Shown: piece by piece, positions 62,961 to 64,000 of the stretch
Numbering within the stretch: the stretch's first letter is position 1
Layout of the letters: the number at the start of each line of letters is the position of its first letter
Origin: Oscheius dolichura
Taxonomy: Eukaryota > Nematoda > Chromadorea > Rhabditida > Rhabditidae
Direction: 5' to 3'
DNA length: 64,000 bases
NCBI GenBank assembly: GCA_932521035.1
Contig: OW051494.1
Coordinates: 8,666,001 to 8,730,000, forward strand
Position numbers and translations under genes: made by a program
Notes under the pieces: generated by a model
Seen by the model: the letters and a program-made list of their open reading frames with translations, nothing else
Databases searched by the model: none
What the model was told of the DNA's origin: nothing

Positions 62961-63031
62961 ATGGCAGATCACCTTGTTGGGCGTCGCGCCCTCCGACTTC
63001 TTGACAGAAGGCCTGTGCCGAACCAGCTTGT
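62961..63031 (+). CDS. Possible first exon of a second gene in the right arm
   Basis: TTTTCAG is followed 15 bases later by ATGGCAGATCACC, encoding MADHLVGRRALRLLDRRPVP and ending at a GTAAGT donor. It starts about 415 bases after the 70-residue gene on the same strand. A downstream exon is uncertain. The left-arm copy (minus, about 47550-47620) has one substitution changing Asp to His. Confidence 0.3.
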
Positions 63032-64000
63032 AAGTTTTTTACCGTACCCTCGGATTTAATTGATATTTTCCCCAATTGAAAGATCACTAGGCCCATTTTT
63101 GAGTTGTCCTTTTTTGAAGACATTCAAAGCTCAACAAATAGATCAAAAATCGTTTTTGATGGCAAACCCCAGCATTCGATCCCAAGTTTCTCCTTTTGAA
63201 ATGAACTTGGACCCCAAATCCACTTCTAATTCAAGTAATAACTTTGAGAAACCGCTTTCGGAGAGATACGAAACAGTTTTTCGCTATGTTCCATTCTGGA
63301 CTACTTCTTTTGAAGCCAATCGAGGCATCTGTTCGTTCTTGCCACATTTGAAATTCCCATTTTGATTTGGAGCACCTGTTTTCACTATACAGTATTATAT
63401 TTTATGTTAAAGCTGAAAAAAACTCAGGAACAATGCTTTTATTTGCCTGAAATGTTACTAAAGCCAACGATTCTGAATAGAAAACGGGAGGAGATGGTAC
63501 AATAGTCATTCATGGTCGTCTCTCGGCGGTTGACTACCTCGCCGTGCTTTTGGAAATTATATGCCCGTAACTCTTCCCAAATCCTACCCTAATAATAGGC
63601 AGATCTCTGTCCTATTGGGTATTAGAAGTGACCTGTCGTCTGTACGGATTGACAGGTCAAATGAGAGAGAAGCAGAAAGTTTCGACCGTTTGACCTTTTG
63701 CGACGGCCAACTCTTTTTCGACTGTCAAATTTGTAATCCAAACGCGGCCAAAGGCCGCCGAAGGCATACTGGTATCGAAAGAAATTCAACAATCCGACGG
63801 ATTTTGTCGTTAAAAATAAGAAAAAAAATAAAAAAGAAAAAAAATATTAAAGTACCAGTACCGATAAAAGCAACAATTCTGAAAAGAAGAAAAAAACAAT
63901 ATAGAGAAGAGTAGCCCTGCTGTAACTCTGGAGCAGAAAGCATCGACTAAACCATTTATTTACAGGAACTTGATACAATGTTTGCGGGTCCTTTAATGCC

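Larger units (their letters stand above)
60813..64000. repeat. Large inverted duplication, right arm, truncated by window edge
   Basis: Reverse-complement copy of 46598-50279. Differences include loss of about 417 bases at about 61964 (junction CGAGTC), two instead of six 24-base units at about 61262-61309, and a roughly 9-base replacement near 63610-63635. Other changes are scattered single bases. Confidence 0.92.

Overview
The window looks like nuclear DNA from a small-genome animal, most probably a nematode. Genes are split by many very short introns (often 36-50 bases) with T-rich TTTTAG/TTTCAG acceptors. Several start codons sit a few bases after such an acceptor, as expected for spliced-leader trans-splicing, and three genes lie head to tail like an operon. 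A TRPC channel shows it is an animal. No rRNA, intact tRNA, CRISPR array or bacterial operon was seen. The species cannot be named from the sequence.

Layout. 1-687: 3' part of SKP1 (minus). 2.7-5.4 kb: a three-exon, two-helix membrane protein (minus) whose 2.2-kb intron holds an opposite-strand GWD-repeat reading frame and a 282-base palindromic element. 7.2-14.4 kb: cytosolic leucyl-tRNA synthetase, an SLC25A39/40-like mitochondrial carrier and UTP11 in a probable operon. 14.4-25.4 kb: gene-poor and full of short hairpin elements that share a 21-base arm, CTGTGGC-type palindromes and a duplicated 230-300-base repeat. 25.4-31.9 kb: a 20-exon TRPC channel. 32.0-35.4 kb: an unrecognised multi-exon gene and UBE2D (both minus). 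36.5-38.0 kb: an EGF-like membrane protein and PEBP (convergent). 38.8 kb: 3' exon of an unknown minus gene. 39.1-41.8 kb: an RSKR/SgK494-like AGC kinase, convergent with a MacroD-type macrodomain gene. 43.1-46.6 kb: NOP16 and a trypsin-like protease, with their 3' ends partly tandem-duplicated. 46.6-50.3 kb and 60.8-64.0 kb: two arms of a large inverted duplication, each with a 70-residue basic-protein gene. Between the arms lie a small cysteine-rich secreted peptide (50.4-50.7 kb), a 1.35-kb foldback element and DHTKD1, the 2-oxoadipate dehydrogenase E1 (55.6-60.1 kb).

The recognised genes are mostly housekeeping: translation (LARS, UTP11, NOP16), ubiquitin transfer (SKP1, UBE2D), mitochondrial metabolism (SLC25A39/40, DHTKD1) and signalling (TRPC, RSKR-like kinase, PEBP). 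They are not one pathway. The operon does join translation, ribosome biogenesis and mitochondrial transport. The unusual content is structural: a hairpin repeat family, long palindromes, and tandem and inverted duplications whose copies differ by identifiable deletions and repeat-number changes.
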